Source: Hyalella azteca (Eukaryota; Arthropoda; Malacostraca; Amphipoda; Hyalellidae). Taken from it: DNA of 64,000 nt. A model generated the notes under the pieces. It saw nothing but the letters and a program-made list of their open reading frames with translations, did not search any database and was not told the origin of the DNA. Made by a program: the position numbers and the translations under genes. The stretch lies in NCBI RefSeq assembly GCF_000764305.2, contig NW_025947235.1, positions 98,408 to 162,407 on the forward strand. The letters run 5' to 3'. Position 1 is the stretch's first letter. The number at the start of each line of letters is the position of its first letter. Below are positions 26,645-37,147 of the stretch, in pieces.

Positions 26645-28240
26645 AATAATTCGAATCAGCACTGCTTCAAATAAAATACACGGGAATTCAACCGCAGCTG
26701 GTTTTTATAATTATTCAAAATTCACGAAGAAAATAAAAAATAACATTAAACTCATTTAGATAAAAAATAGAATAACTATGATGAAATTTAATAGGGCTTG
26801 GCACAGTTGATATTATTTCTACGAATATTATCACTGACCAGGTTCTCTGACCACAAGACTGGCAGAATAGCTTCACTAATACTGTTAATTTAATGGATGA
26901 CAAAACCCTCTATGAGAAAGAAGCGTTTTGCTTAGAAATTATTTAAAAATTATTTTGCCGCGAGAATATCTTGCGCAGTTCAAGTTTTTGTATCGAAGAA
27001 AAAGGAGCCCACAATTGACTTGCTGATCGTCCACTGGCTGCACCAGGCGCCAGAGACAAACTTTGAAGATATCCCTCACCAAATTTCATAATCATGCATT
27101 TTAAATCTGCAATTTCCTCATTTTTTGTGCCATTTTCGTGGGAATTTCAAGTTATGAAAACAAAATACGGTTGTTTTTCAATGGATTTTGAAGCATTAAA
27201 TTAGGAATTTAAATCCTCTATTAATTTACATTAGTATCGTTTTAAGGTGATTTTACACCCGTGAATTGTCGTTGTATTTGGTGATGGGGCGCGTAAAGTG
27301 AGATAAATTACTAACTCGTTGTGCTAATTTCTAATTATTTGAAAAATAATCACAAATGATTAAATGATTATATTTCTTAATGTTTGACGCACATGAATTT
27401 ATCCTATAAATTATTAATTTTTAATAAAACGCTTGTTTAGTTAAAAGATGCAGTAAGTGGGCCATGAATGCAGAAATAAATTTTCAAAACGAAAAATGTT
27501 ACGGATCATCTTTTGTTTATGGGGGATGAAAAGCTTGCGAATTGATGATGAAACTCGAGTAAATGAATAACAATTATGCTCGAAATATGCCATAATATCT
27601 ATACGCATGAATACCAATGTTCTGAATTGTTTCGAAATGAAACGGTAGTATATTTTTACAGAGATATTATGCATGACTAGGTTCTGCAATGGAAAATTTA
27701 CCGTTTAATCTCTTTCATGTCCCAGCCTTTGATGGGCAACTTATTTATTTCTGAGCTTTGCTTGCTGGAAAATGTTCAGGCTTACACCGTTTGCCGCATT
27801 GAAGTTCGGGTGCTTACATTTGATGAACATCAGCTTCACATCTAACTGCTGACAGAAGACTGGTTAAAATCCTATCAAACTGATGTTGCCTTTTTGATAT
27901 TCTCACTTGTTCAACAGCTGCTTATGTATGAAACTGCCACCGACTCAGGCAGCTGTTCCCGTTTTCAAATTAAATATTTTCGAGTTAACCATTCAGGCTC
28001 ATGATGACCCATGCTCGGCATGTTCTACAATTTCATACAAAAATCATGTTGAAAGTGGATGAAAGCAAAAAAAAACGAAAATTCATAGCCAAATTTACGA
28101 ATTGTAGTTTAAATTTTATTCATAACTTTTTGTAGAAAATTGTTGGAAACTGTAGGGACCTGAGCGTAAGTTTCTCACGAACATCTACATTTTTTCACAC
28201 ATCAATAGGTGACTCATTGTATGAATACTATTGCTTTTAT
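26645..28240. other. AT-rich DNA, nothing recognised
   Basis: Stop-dense in all frames; no repeat array. Confidence 0.4.
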
Positions 28241-28243
28241 CAA

Positions 28244-28449
28244 CGATCTAAGTTGTGCGAAACGATTACACTGCAAAGCTTGTACTTATAGTGATATATA
28301 CTATACTGTATAGAATATAAAATGTTGAGCTAATGCATATGCAGTGACAATAAAGTAATTTTAAATTCATAAATTTCAAGGCTCATAAATTTCAAGGCCA
28401 CTTTCATAAATTTCAAGGCTCAAAAGCTCTTACAATAAGCAGTAGGAGC
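28244..28449. repeat. Segment duplicated at 30843-31046
   Basis: The roughly 205 bases beginning GATCTAAGTTGTGCG recur at 30843 with only about three differences. The second copy abuts a sequencing adapter, so this one is taken as the genuine locus. It contains three short ATAAATTTCAAGG repeats. Confidence 0.9.
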
Positions 28450-28732
28450 TGAATCGCATATCAGAAAATTAGATATTAGAAAATTCGTTTATGTGGATGT
28501 ACATCAGGATATATTATTATAATTGTTTAACGTTTATCAACATACAGTAACATACATGCATAATACAATATAGTAGTAAGGAACATGAAAAAAATAGCAA
28601 AAGCTTCCGAGTGAATGCCCGCAACTGAAAAAAAGCTTTGCAGACACCAAGGTGGTCCTTTAATCCCATTCAAATGATAATATAATAACGATAAAAACGA
28701 CATAAAGTTGCTCAAAATAACACACATCCATA

Positions 28733-28943
28733 CACTGTTAGAAAAAACGGTGAAAAACGGTCCCACCGGAATCCTAGTGGCCGGTCGCCCCGTGAAAATA
28801 AACTGTTTCGCCGTTTTTATCAGATGTTTTACAGATTTCTGGTGTTAAACTGGAATAAAAACGGTGAAACGGTGTTTCTTTTCACGTGCGGACCGGTTAC
28901 TGAAATGCCGGTAATACCGTTAACGGTCATTTTTCTAACAGTG
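28733..28943. mobile_element. hAT-like MITE, 211 bp, copy 1
   Basis: Perfect 13-base inverted ends CACTGTTAGAAAA / TTTTCTAACAGTG (one extra internal T in places). Rich in ACGGTGAAA/CCGGT motifs; no coding capacity. Same family as 29415-29620 and 51367-51578. The family's 8-bp target duplication is shown by the copy at 29415; none is evident here. Confidence 0.85.
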
Positions 28944-29185
28944 TAACAAAAACCTCAAGAAAACTGATAATAGCACGTCACTAGGAGCAAACATATCTAT
29001 GGAAGAAGTAACACACTGAAAAATAAGATGTAATTGAAAACAGCATGTCAAATTAATATAATCTTTCATGTTAATAAAAGTCAAATTAATATAGGGTAAT
29101 AATAAAATCGCGGACGTCTTGGACTAGATAAAAAGGGAGGTCTTGGTTATTTATCTAAGGAGGCCTGGGACTAGATAAAATATTG

Positions 29186-29900
29186 TCATGTGTTAGTACC
29201 CTTACGAAAACCAAACTGATCATCTGATATTATTGAAAATTTGTCGAAAAAAATTTTGATTCTGGAATGGAGAATTTTTTTCAAAAATCTTAGTAACAAA
29301 AGGCAAGGTTGAAATTGGACGATAATTACAGACTTTACAAGGGTCGCCAGATTTAAAATAGGTATAACTCGAGCACGTTTCAATGAATCAGGATACACTC
29401 CGGTGGACATGCATCACTGTTAGAAAAAACGGTGAAAAAACGGCCCCACCGGCGTTCTAGTGGCCGGTCGCCCCGTGAAAATAAACTGTTTCGCCGTTAT
29501 TATCAGATGTTTTACGGATTTCTAGTGTTAAATTAGAATAAAAACGGCGACACGGTGTTTCTTTTCACGTGCCGACCGGTTACTGAAACGCCGGTAATAC
29601 CGTTAACAGTTAATTTTCTTACATGCATAGGTTAAAAATGTACGCTAAAACTTGAGCTACGGTGTCAGCTACAAGAGACAATATTCCTGGCTGAATGTCA
29701 TCGGCACAATCGCAAAATATATTTTTATTTCTAGTTCAGAAGTCGGGAAAATGAAGCAGGATGCCTCACAGAAAGGAATAGCATGCACCATATAATTGTT
29801 CACAGGTCCTAGGTCCTTAGTAATGCCATCAGCAACAGAGAAAAAATTATTATTGAATATAATTATTTTAGTTGCGGCGTCAATACCAAAAATTGACTTG
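29186..29900 (-). mobile_element. Decayed non-LTR retrotransposon fragment, reverse transcriptase N-terminal part
   Basis: On the minus strand, frames read a segment ending in HIFNLCM-like residues (about 29625-29720), are interrupted by a hAT-like MITE, then resume with STGVYPDSLKRARVIPI and DDQFGFRKGTNT (29410-29186), typical of the fingers region of LINE reverse transcriptases. Frameshifts are present at about 29330. No palm/active-site part follows in this window. Confidence 0.85.
29415..29620. mobile_element. hAT-like MITE, copy 2, with 8-bp target-site duplication
   Basis: Starts CACTGTTAGAAAA and is flanked by ACATGCAT at 29407-29414 and again at 29621-29628. Removing the element and one ACATGCAT restores the interrupted LINE frame (…NLCM/STG…), so the 8-bp duplication is genuine. 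The right end has lost about six terminal bases. An 8-bp duplication and CA..G ends fit the hAT superfamily. Confidence 0.9.
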
Positions 29901-29904
29901 TTGT

Positions 29905-30800
29905 GTTTAAACAATTCAATTGGTCAGTTTACAACATTTTTTCAATGCAAGGTGTTAACAATTTTCCATAAAATATTTTAATCATTTGACTCCTATTTAA
30001 TTTAAGCTGAGTAGTTTCGTCTTTCATTTAACTGTCCTAATTGGCGTGTCTAGGACATTCCGAAAATTGGCATACGATTGACGAAGACTTTCACCAGAAC
30101 GGGACAGCTTCAGAAGTTTTTGTTTTTCCTAATGGCAGATTTAATTATTCTCAGCAGTCACCCTAGCAGGCCTTTCTTTTCTTACAGAGAGAAATTTCAC
30201 AGGAAAAGATTCGATATAAATTTTGGAATGATATAAAAGAGTGTATTGCTAAGTTGGGTTCAATAATTTGGACAAAAATGGCGACGAAAAGAATCGCATT
30301 TTCTCATTAAACTTTTGAATATTGTCATCATTAATTAAGCAAATTTTTTTCACAGGTGGATTGAACGAAAAACAAAAGAACGTCACCAAGTGATTGTCAC
30401 CCTCAAAGTAAAAGAACGTCACCAAGTGATCAGACAAGTCAAAGTCAATTACAGCTGATTCGAAGTTGTATCCATTATCATGAATTAAAATTAAAATTCG
30501 TTGTGCCTCTAAAAGTAAAAACGAATTATAATTGAGCACAAAAAATCCCCACAAAAGTAAAGGTATTTTCCAGTCGTGCGAGTCGTTCTATTCACCGACT
30601 ACAAGGTTATCGCGACGCTGGCAGGCTATTTCGCTGAGGACCCGAAACTAAAGTAAAAATAATGATAAAGCAAATGATATTCAGCACAATTTGTATGCTG
30701 AAACTCAACAATTCGGATGCTGAGGAATTTATTGCTGCTCACATTTTTCAAAAAATAAAAATGTCGCTGGTCGTCGAGTACCAAATTCCTCGGTTGGCAA
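29905..30800. other. AT-rich DNA, nothing recognised
   Basis: A short GAACGTCACCAAGTGAT direct repeat at 30388 and 30415; otherwise unremarkable and stop-dense. Confidence 0.4.
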
Positions 30801-30806
30801 CGACCG

Positions 30807-30842
30807 GTCTCTTATACACATCTAGATGTGTATAAGAGACAG
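30807..30842. other. Sequencing-library transposase adapter junction (artefact)
   Basis: Bases 30824-30842 are exactly AGATGTGTATAAGAGACAG, the 19-bp Tn5/Nextera mosaic end, preceded at 30807-30823 by its reverse complement (17 of 19 bases). Two mosaic ends head to head are the circularisation junction of a transposase mate-pair library. It is not genomic. Confidence 0.97.
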
Positions 30843-31046
30843 GATCTAAGTTGTGCGAAACGATTACACTGCAAAGCTTGTACTTATAGTGATATATACT
30901 ATACTGTATAGAATATAAAATGTTGGTCTAATGCATATGCAGTGACAATAAAGTAATTTTAAATTCATAAATTTCAAGGCTCATAAATTTCAATGCCACT
31001 TTCATAAATTTCAAGGCTCAAAAGCTCTTACAATAAGCAGTAGGAG
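30843..31046. other. Misplaced copy of 28244-28449 (assembly error)
   Basis: Begins at the last base of the adapter and ends at a single N (31047). Nearly identical to 28244-28449. Taken with the adapter, this is a mate-pair read used uncut to fill a gap. Confidence 0.93.
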
Positions 31047-31047
31047 N

Positions 31048-31098
31048 GTCGTGTGTCAAGTAGTTGTAGAAGTGGACGCCGAGACTCTCTGGGTATAA
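31048..31098 (-). CDS. alpha-1,4-galactosyltransferase copy 1, C-terminal exon, cut by N
   Basis: After the acceptor TTCTTGCAG the minus strand reads LYPESLGVHFYNYLTHD in phase 0, the expected phase after exon 34227-34103. The VHFYNYLT segment matches the conserved end of the Gb3-synthase domain (A-V-H-x-W/Y-N). The exon runs into the N at 31047, so the C-terminus is missing. Confidence 0.7.
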
Positions 31099-31099
31099 C

Positions 31100-31720
31100 T
31101 GCAAGAAGAAATATTATATTAATAGTTGTCATTACAAGCGTTCATCACTATCATTCCTGAAAATTGAATATTTTGATTGTTATTGCATTATTGATGAGAA
31201 ACCGCCTCGTGAGATTTGAGTTGCATTCGTTGACATGAGTTCTCACAGCTCCTTATACTTTTGAATATATTTCATTCAGAATTGTTGTTAGAATCCTTTA
31301 TTCGCCTATTTTATAGCTGAATTTAGTCCGTCATATTAAGTACAGTAGTTTTGTTGAGAAATTAGACAAAAATGAAATGCTCACGCATTCAATAACTCGT
31401 GCACTATACCGGACAGCTGATAATTACGGTTAATGAGAATGATCGGTTCGAAACCCCCGAGATAGGAACTGTCAATCGTCAGTATTTTAAAACGCTCTCA
31501 CGAATGTGCTTGGTACCAAGGCTGTGAAAAACTTCCCGTATTCACGTTGACACCAGATGAATAATTCAGCTGTGTTGCCCACATATTATGACCGGTCTTC
31601 GTCACTGCATGGTCACACACACCTCTCACACTCTGGTAAATCTCGTAACATTCTTAAGATACCCCCAGGTAACATACCCAGAGTGTTTAGGGACACACAC
31701 CCAAGGCCATGCTGAAAGCA
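31100..31720. other. Intron sequence of galactosyltransferase copy 1, nothing else recognised
   Basis: Stop-dense AT-rich DNA between the last visible exon and the CR1-like LINE. Confidence 0.45.
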
Positions 31721-31724
31721 CCAC

Positions 31725-33935
31725 CTTATTCACAACCTGAACTAATGCAACTCCAGATGAAGGAGCTAATGGGCCAGGGACGCCTGGCAGATCAGTGTCG
31801 CAGAAGGTAAGAACACCAAGAAAGGAAGAGTCTGGCATTCTGCTGGCCAACATCGAGGGGCTCTTCCCACAAGGAGCGCGTCGCAAGATTGGCGTGCTGC
31901 ATGAGATGGCCGACGAGGGTGGGATCTTTATTATTGCACTAACGTAGCCGCACCCAAGAAAATACATCCTTGATGCAGAAATTGCAATGGAAGGATTCCA
32001 ACATTATCGTGCGGATTGAATGAAAGGGAGGAAGAAGGGAGGAGTGATTGTTTACCTCAGGAACTCCCTCGCAAAAATACACGGGGTAATTGAGATCAGA
32101 ATCTGGAAACTCCGATGGCTCTGTTGAACACGTGCACCACATAAAAAACTCAACATCTGCGTCATTATGAGTGCTCCGCAAGGAAACCGAACGCAGGTTT
32201 CTGGACTCGTACAGGACGGAAGAATTAGCTGCCGAGGTACGAATAGGTTGAAGTCATCAGAGAGAATCCTAAATATTTTTTTAAATAGGCTCATTCCAAG
32301 GCAAAAATAAAGACAGCTAGGAGTGGGCCTGCTGAAAGATAACGATGTCTATGTTGGAAATGACTAGGGCATGTGTGAGTTATTGGAATCGCAGTTTGAA
32401 TCAGCGTTCAGTAGCTCCCGCTATTCAAGACAGGAGAATGAAATTGAAGTTCTTCAGGAGCTACCAGGTGGAAGGGGGCTGGAGAACATTGAGTTTGGAC
32501 CAGAGGATATGGAAATGAGTATCAAAGAACTGGAGACGTTTTCATTACAGACCCGATGGGATTTCGGCAGTGCGGTTGAAGAAAGGTGTTGGAACGCTGA
32601 AGGCTCTTCTTACAATGTTCTGGAAAGCCTATATAATGGAAGGCATTATTGTTGAGGGCCTAAAAGTGAGACTGATAACGCCAATCAAAAAAGGAGGTCG
32701 AGAAACCGACCCCTAAATTACAGACCTGTGAACTTGACCTCATAGAAAATTAAGGTTTTTGAGAAGGTAATGGCCAGGAGGCTTGTCCACTATATGGTAT
32801 AGCCTGAACTGTATAATAATCGACAACATGGTTCCTTCCTGTTTGTTACAGTTATTGGAGCTCTATCACCGCCTTGTTGCCCTACTGGAAGGGGAAGCTG
32901 GCGTGGACTTAGTTTACCTAAATTTGCTAAAGCTTGTGACAAAGTTGACCATGAGGTGGTTTTTCAGAAAGCTGAGGCAGTTGGGTGTAGGAAGAAGTTT
33001 GTTAGAGTAGATCCATAAATCCCTTACAGATAGAGTACAAGCTGTCCCAATCGGAAACTCAAAATCTAGAGAAGTAAGGGTGAAAAGCGAAGTGTCACAG
33101 GGCTCGGTGCTTGCATAATATGCAATTCAACGGCACCAAGTTCGAAGCAATAAAATACACAGGCGGCACAGAGACCAGTATAACAAATCGCTACTTGGCA
33201 TCGATGGCACAGAAATTGACGAGAAGCAATTTGTTCGAAATCTCGGAGTGTTGATGAATACCGAAGCCACGCTTGATGACCACATCGAGGAAATAGTTGC
33301 TCGAGGCAGATAAGGGATAGAGGGGATCTGGCGGACATTTCGAACAAGAGAAGCAGCGTCAATGATTACACACTTCAGAGCCCTAGTGCTCCCCAATCTT
33401 GAGTACTGCTGCCAGCTTTGGACGCCGCTCAAGGCGGGTGGGGTGCGGAAACTGGAGTCAGCCCAGCGGACCTTCACGTACGTCCAGGTTCAGCAGTATG
33501 AGGCAGCTGGAGCTGCCTCATACCGCTGACAGGGTCAGGTTGAAACATTTGGGACTGCACTCACTGGAGAGGAGAAGAGAGAGATATATCATACTTGGAA
33601 TATGATAACCAGGCTGACTCCCAACTTTGAAAGTGAAACCTCCAAAATATTACAGCGAAAGAAGGGGGAAACTGCAGGGTTTTCCCTTTTAATAACCGAG
33701 CCGCGGCCAGAGTACTGCCTCTTACTGAGGGATCACTGTCCGTGGTAGGACCGAGGCTGTGTAATGCCTTGCCAAAGATGCTGATGAGAGGGGAGAGAAC
33801 ACGTCCAACCTTACATCCGGGACCCGAGGGTGGGGCGACCTGCCTATCGATGACTTGGAGACGGAGGAAGACGAAGGCGGCGCATCAGCGTGACCGTGGA
33901 CTGAGGTCATAAGTCCTAAACTCATCATAAGGCCA
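31725..33935 (+). mobile_element. CR1-like non-LTR retrotransposon, inactive
   Basis: Reading plus-strand frames in turn: an endonuclease start (ANIEGLFPQGARRKIGVLHE about 31845, then GGVIVYLRNSLA about 32040), a linker (32370-32520), and reverse transcriptase (NYRPV about 32720, KVFEKVMARRLV about 32755, KVDHEV about 32945, a degenerate QGSV about 33095). The palm box YxDD is missing: the sequence jumps from QGSV to a downstream NGTKFEAIKY segment, so a deletion removed the catalytic aspartates. The C-terminal part continues (VRNLGVLMNTEATLDDHIEE, LEYCCQLW, LTPNFESETSKIL) to about 33930. Numerous stops and frameshifts. It lies antisense within an intron of galactosyltransferase copy 1. Confidence 0.85.
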
Positions 33936-34009
33936 TAAGAAAACTGTCATTGTGGTTAATTGTCAAAAGATTCGTTTGTGTCTCTCCTTGAGGTAAGCTA
34001 AGCAGAGAC

Positions 34010-34500
34010 GCGTAAAAATATTGAGCTCGAAACATAAACCTTAAACTATTCGGCACGAAAAAATACAGGTCAAAAACTATAACTATTATCTTATGAACTC
34101 ACAGTTTCTATGGGTGGAAAAGACCTATTGTTTTCAGGGCCCAGAAAAAGTTTTCCAGCCTCGGTGTGAGGCAGAGGTAAGAAGGCGGAGGATTTGAGTG
34201 CCACCCAGTCACAGTTCTCAGTCTCGTCTGTTCAAAGCAAAGACGTGCTATCAGCGGTTAAGCAGCTTCTCTACACAAGACAACTTTCTAATGTTTGATG
34301 TTTTTATTCGTCTTGCTCTTCATTTGTCTCTAATTAAGCACCTGTGCACTTTATACCAAAAGTGAAATTAAATTAAAAATATTGAGCTCGAAACATAAAC
34401 CTTAAACTATTCGGCACGAAAAAATACAGGTCAAAAACTATAACTATTATCTTATGAACTCACGGTTTCTATGGGTGGAAAAGACCTATTGTTTAAATTT
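34010..34500. repeat. Direct duplication of about 125 bp, 365 bp apart
   Basis: 34011-34136 and 34376-34495 are nearly identical (starting AAAATATTGAGCTCGAAACA). The copied block includes the donor and last bases of the coding exon 34227-34103, so the second copy is a relic exon end inside the preceding intron. Confidence 0.88.
34103..34227 (-). CDS. alpha-1,4-galactosyltransferase copy 1, penultimate exon
   Basis: 125 bases between acceptor TTTGAACAG and donor GTGAGT. It completes a split codon from 34859-34694 and ends on a codon boundary. Protein NCDWVALKSSAFLPLPHTEA corresponds to the conserved ‘V-x-x-x-P-x-x-F-x-P-x-P’ region of the Gb3-synthase domain. Confidence 0.75.
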
Positions 34501-34693
34501 TTTAGAATGAAAAGAATGAAATTTTATAATTGTTTTTATATAAATAATTCACAAGAAATAAGAAGTGGCCAAATAATTTTGAAAATCCCGTAGTTAACTC
34601 TCAACTGAATCCAACTTATTTCCTTGCTGGTAACTTTGAACTTTGACCGCCAACCAGTGCAAACTTTAGAACATCTGGCAAAAGTGAACTTAC

Positions 34694-34859
34694 TGGAACA
34701 AAGTTTTTGTTGTTGGAGTTCATCGCACGGTTTAATTGGTTGAGATTTTCGGTTGTTGTAGTTATCCAAGCGTTCTAAACCGACGGGGGTTCGATCACAT
34801 CCCAAAAGTTTAGCCACAGCCGTCATAGCCGCCGGTCCGTTGGCTGCGAAGACGTCTCC
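34694..34859 (-). CDS. alpha-1,4-galactosyltransferase copy 1, NGPA exon
   Basis: 166 bases, acceptor GTTTGCAG, donor CCA/GTAAGT. Begins GDVFAANGPAAMTAVAKLLG; the NGPA core followed by a T-x-V/A helix is the most conserved signature of the Gb3-synthase domain. Starts in phase 0 and ends in phase 1. Confidence 0.85.
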
Positions 34860-35200
34860 CTGCAAACACCAGCAGGCCCTTATAAGCCCATTTTATTGAA
34901 TCAAGCAATGGGCGCTATTTTTCTCAAATTTAACGCTGTGAAGAGAAATTGTTTGATTTATTGCGACCATGGTCCAACAAAATCCAGATAAAAGCCTGCA
35001 ATTTCCTACAATACGTGTAGGTAGATGATTCAGTCAGCTTGCAATAACATTAAAACAGGAACAATCTCACTCAGAGCCGGCCACTAATGCCGGTCACCTA
35101 AACAATTTAATATAACCCCTCTTTGCAACATAGCATACTCTCTTCAACATACCGGGCACGGTTTAAAATATCAAACCCATTACCTCACACCCCGTTTATC

Positions 35201-35297
35201 TTCACATTATAGTTAGCATGACCTTCAGGTACATGTTCTATGCCCTCACATTATAGTTAGCAGCAATATGCTTCATGACCCTCAGGATCATGTTCTA
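35201..35297 (-). pseudogene. Relics of a galactosyltransferase exon (two tandem copies)
   Basis: 35297-35250 reads MILRVMKHIAANYN followed by a GTGAGG donor in phase 0, exactly the phase of the NGPA exon; the exon's first 57 bases, known from copy 2 at 45273, are missing. A second, shorter degenerate copy lies at 35201-35236. Confidence 0.75.
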
Positions 35298-35767
35298 TAA
35301 CATAACATATAACATATTGATCTCGGCGCTGAAGTGTAGGCCTGATGGGCCCTGTCGCCGATTCTTTTCTTATTCGTGCCTTGTTCACAGAAGATCTAAA
35401 ATCGTGTCATTTGACCGGATCTTTTCATGACTTATGATAGTTTGAAGTAGCTACTAGACTTCCACCGCGTTCGATATGGTGCTAGGCAATTCAAATCTGA
35501 ACATATAATTTTTCATAGCTTTATCTAGTCTGTTATTGAATGCGTCCATACTTGGAGCGCCAACGATGTCATCGGGGAGGCTGTTCCACATGTCGGTGAT
35601 TCGAAGCGAGAAGAAATGTTGTCGCGTAGAGAAGTTGCAGCGCAGTATTTTTAGTTTATTGCCGTGGCCCCTGGTGTTGGTTCTTGTTTCAAATTCTAGT
35701 ATTGTAATCCTTCGGGGACCTTGTATAAACCATGAGTATACTTGTATACTTCAATGAGGTCCCCACA
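35297..35767 (-). mobile_element. 5'-truncated non-LTR retrotransposon end inserted in galactosyltransferase copy 1
   Basis: Minus strand shows a typical LINE C-terminal tail with several frames: DLIEVYK-like start about 35755, then residues resembling ‘SLRxxFFSxRxxxxWNSLP’ about 35640-35560, then a 3' stretch ending in a TATGTTATATGTTATG tail (35297-35318), as expected for the 3' end of a LINE. Its left and right borders are the broken exons, so it arrived together with a deletion of exon c's end, the intron and exon d's start. Confidence 0.8.
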
Positions 35768-35872
35768 GCACAACAGGGCGCAGCGCGATGACGTCCATGT
35801 CGGTGTACAAACCTCCGAATTTGTACACGAGCGCCAGGCGACTCAGGTCGCTCAGGTGGTGAATTCTGAACG
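35768..35872 (-). CDS. alpha-1,4-galactosyltransferase copy 1, DxD exon (truncated by LINE)
   Basis: Acceptor TTTGACAG at 35873. Reads FRIHHLSDLSRLALVYKFGG then LYTDMDVIALRPVV; the DMD is the metal/UDP-sugar-binding DxD. Compared with copy 2 (46339-46209) 26 bases and the donor are lost; the LINE supplies an in-frame TGA shortly after. Confidence 0.9.
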
Positions 35873-36151
35873 CTGTCAAACATTGGGATATTTATTATTC
35901 TGGATGCGTTTACCTTCAATTAAGTTAAGAATTTGCCTGTTTGTGTTCTTTTTTATGATTTATACTTACCATGCAGCTCAGGTTTCCATTAGCGTACTCG
36001 ATCTGACCATTTACATCCTTGGAACAACATATGACTTGTAAGTTATTGACAAACGTTACCACCAAACAACCTTAATTACGATGTAATTTGTTACCATGTT
36101 CGAGTCCTACTTCCATTTCTCTAGCCGAGTTGTACATAATATGCTACTTAC

Positions 36152-36348
36152 AAGTTTTATTGAACTTCTTGGAGTGGTAAAGTTCTAGTAGAGGAGTGTC
36201 CTGGAAATGCAAGTTGAGGTTGAAATGAGCCACACACAAGTTCTGGTATGTGGCCTGAATTAGCATCAATTCTTCGAGCGTCCTGGGGTCCAAGTTCTGA
36301 GATGTCACCAAGAACCACACGTGCGCGTGGGGATAGAGTTTGCAGTAA
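36152..36348 (-). CDS. alpha-1,4-galactosyltransferase copy 1, exon upstream of DxD exon
   Basis: 197 bases, acceptor ATCCACAG, donor ACTT/GTAAGT. Reads YCKLYPHAHVWFLVTSQNLD and onward to HFQDTPLLELYHSKKFNKT, the N-terminal part of the sugar-binding DxD domain (A-H-V-W-x-L). The TTG-GAC and other codons differ from copy 2 mostly at silent sites. Confidence 0.9.
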
Positions 36349-36760
36349 CTGTGGATATGAGGTTATAAATTTGGATTGATGAAACAAGTGGGGTTATTAA
36401 GAGGGCTGATTATGGCAGTTCTCGCTGTAAGGTGATGATGATAACTGGACTGATTACAACAATAACTGCACCTGCAAGGTAATGAATTGATGCTAGTGAC
36501 GACTTGAACAGAAGAACACCGTTGAAACCTTCTGCTATTAATGGCTGAGACGTAAATAATGGGATGGGGTAGAAACTTTGGTCGTTGCAGCAGTGACTAA
36601 ACTATCTTAGTTGGCAACTTTAGTTTAGAGTGAAAGTTTTCAATTAACTCTCAATATGAATACAAATACGTTATTTTAAGGTTTTAACCTAGTTTATTGT
36701 TGGTACCAGTTACCATTTGGTCATCATTACCATCATAATTTACGAGTCCCCACTCATTAC

Positions 36761-36856
36761 CTCTCCAGTCCACAGAGCCCCCTGGGGGGCACTGCTGTGG
36801 CATACGACGTCTCCATCAGGTAGACGTTGTAGGCGGCGACGTCTGGCACCACGTCT
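36761..36856 (-). CDS. alpha-1,4-galactosyltransferase copy 1, FLETS-type exon
   Basis: 96 bases, acceptor CCCATCAG, donor AGAG/GTAATG. Reads DVVPDVAAYNVYLMETSYA then PPRGLCGLE; VYLMETS matches the family's conserved I-F-F-L-E-T-S and the following cysteine the conserved C-x-V-E-S-A. Confidence 0.9.
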
Positions 36857-37147
36857 CTGATGGGACGTATGGTAAATGTCATTACATGATTACCTTACTG
36901 AATGAAATGTCATTTATTTGATTATATGGAATTATATGTAAATGGGATCATAAACTCGGATTATATTATTTGTTTCATTTCAGAACGCACGGGGTACACG
37001 CACACGATGATGTACCTGTAGTTCATAAATAAAAAGGAAATATAGTTTTTAACATTATTGTGCAAATCTATTTTTATACCAACTAGTATTTCATCGAGCA
37101 ACAATAAAAGATCCAACACAAAATTCGCGCTCCATTTTCAGACTCAC

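Noticed and set aside
30843..31046. Genuine segmental duplication of 28244-28449
   Set aside because: It starts at a library adapter and ends at an N, so assembly error is the simpler explanation.
33066..33928. Minus-strand frames of 98-116 codons
   Set aside because: Shadows of the plus-strand CR1-like LINE, whose sense-strand motifs are clear.
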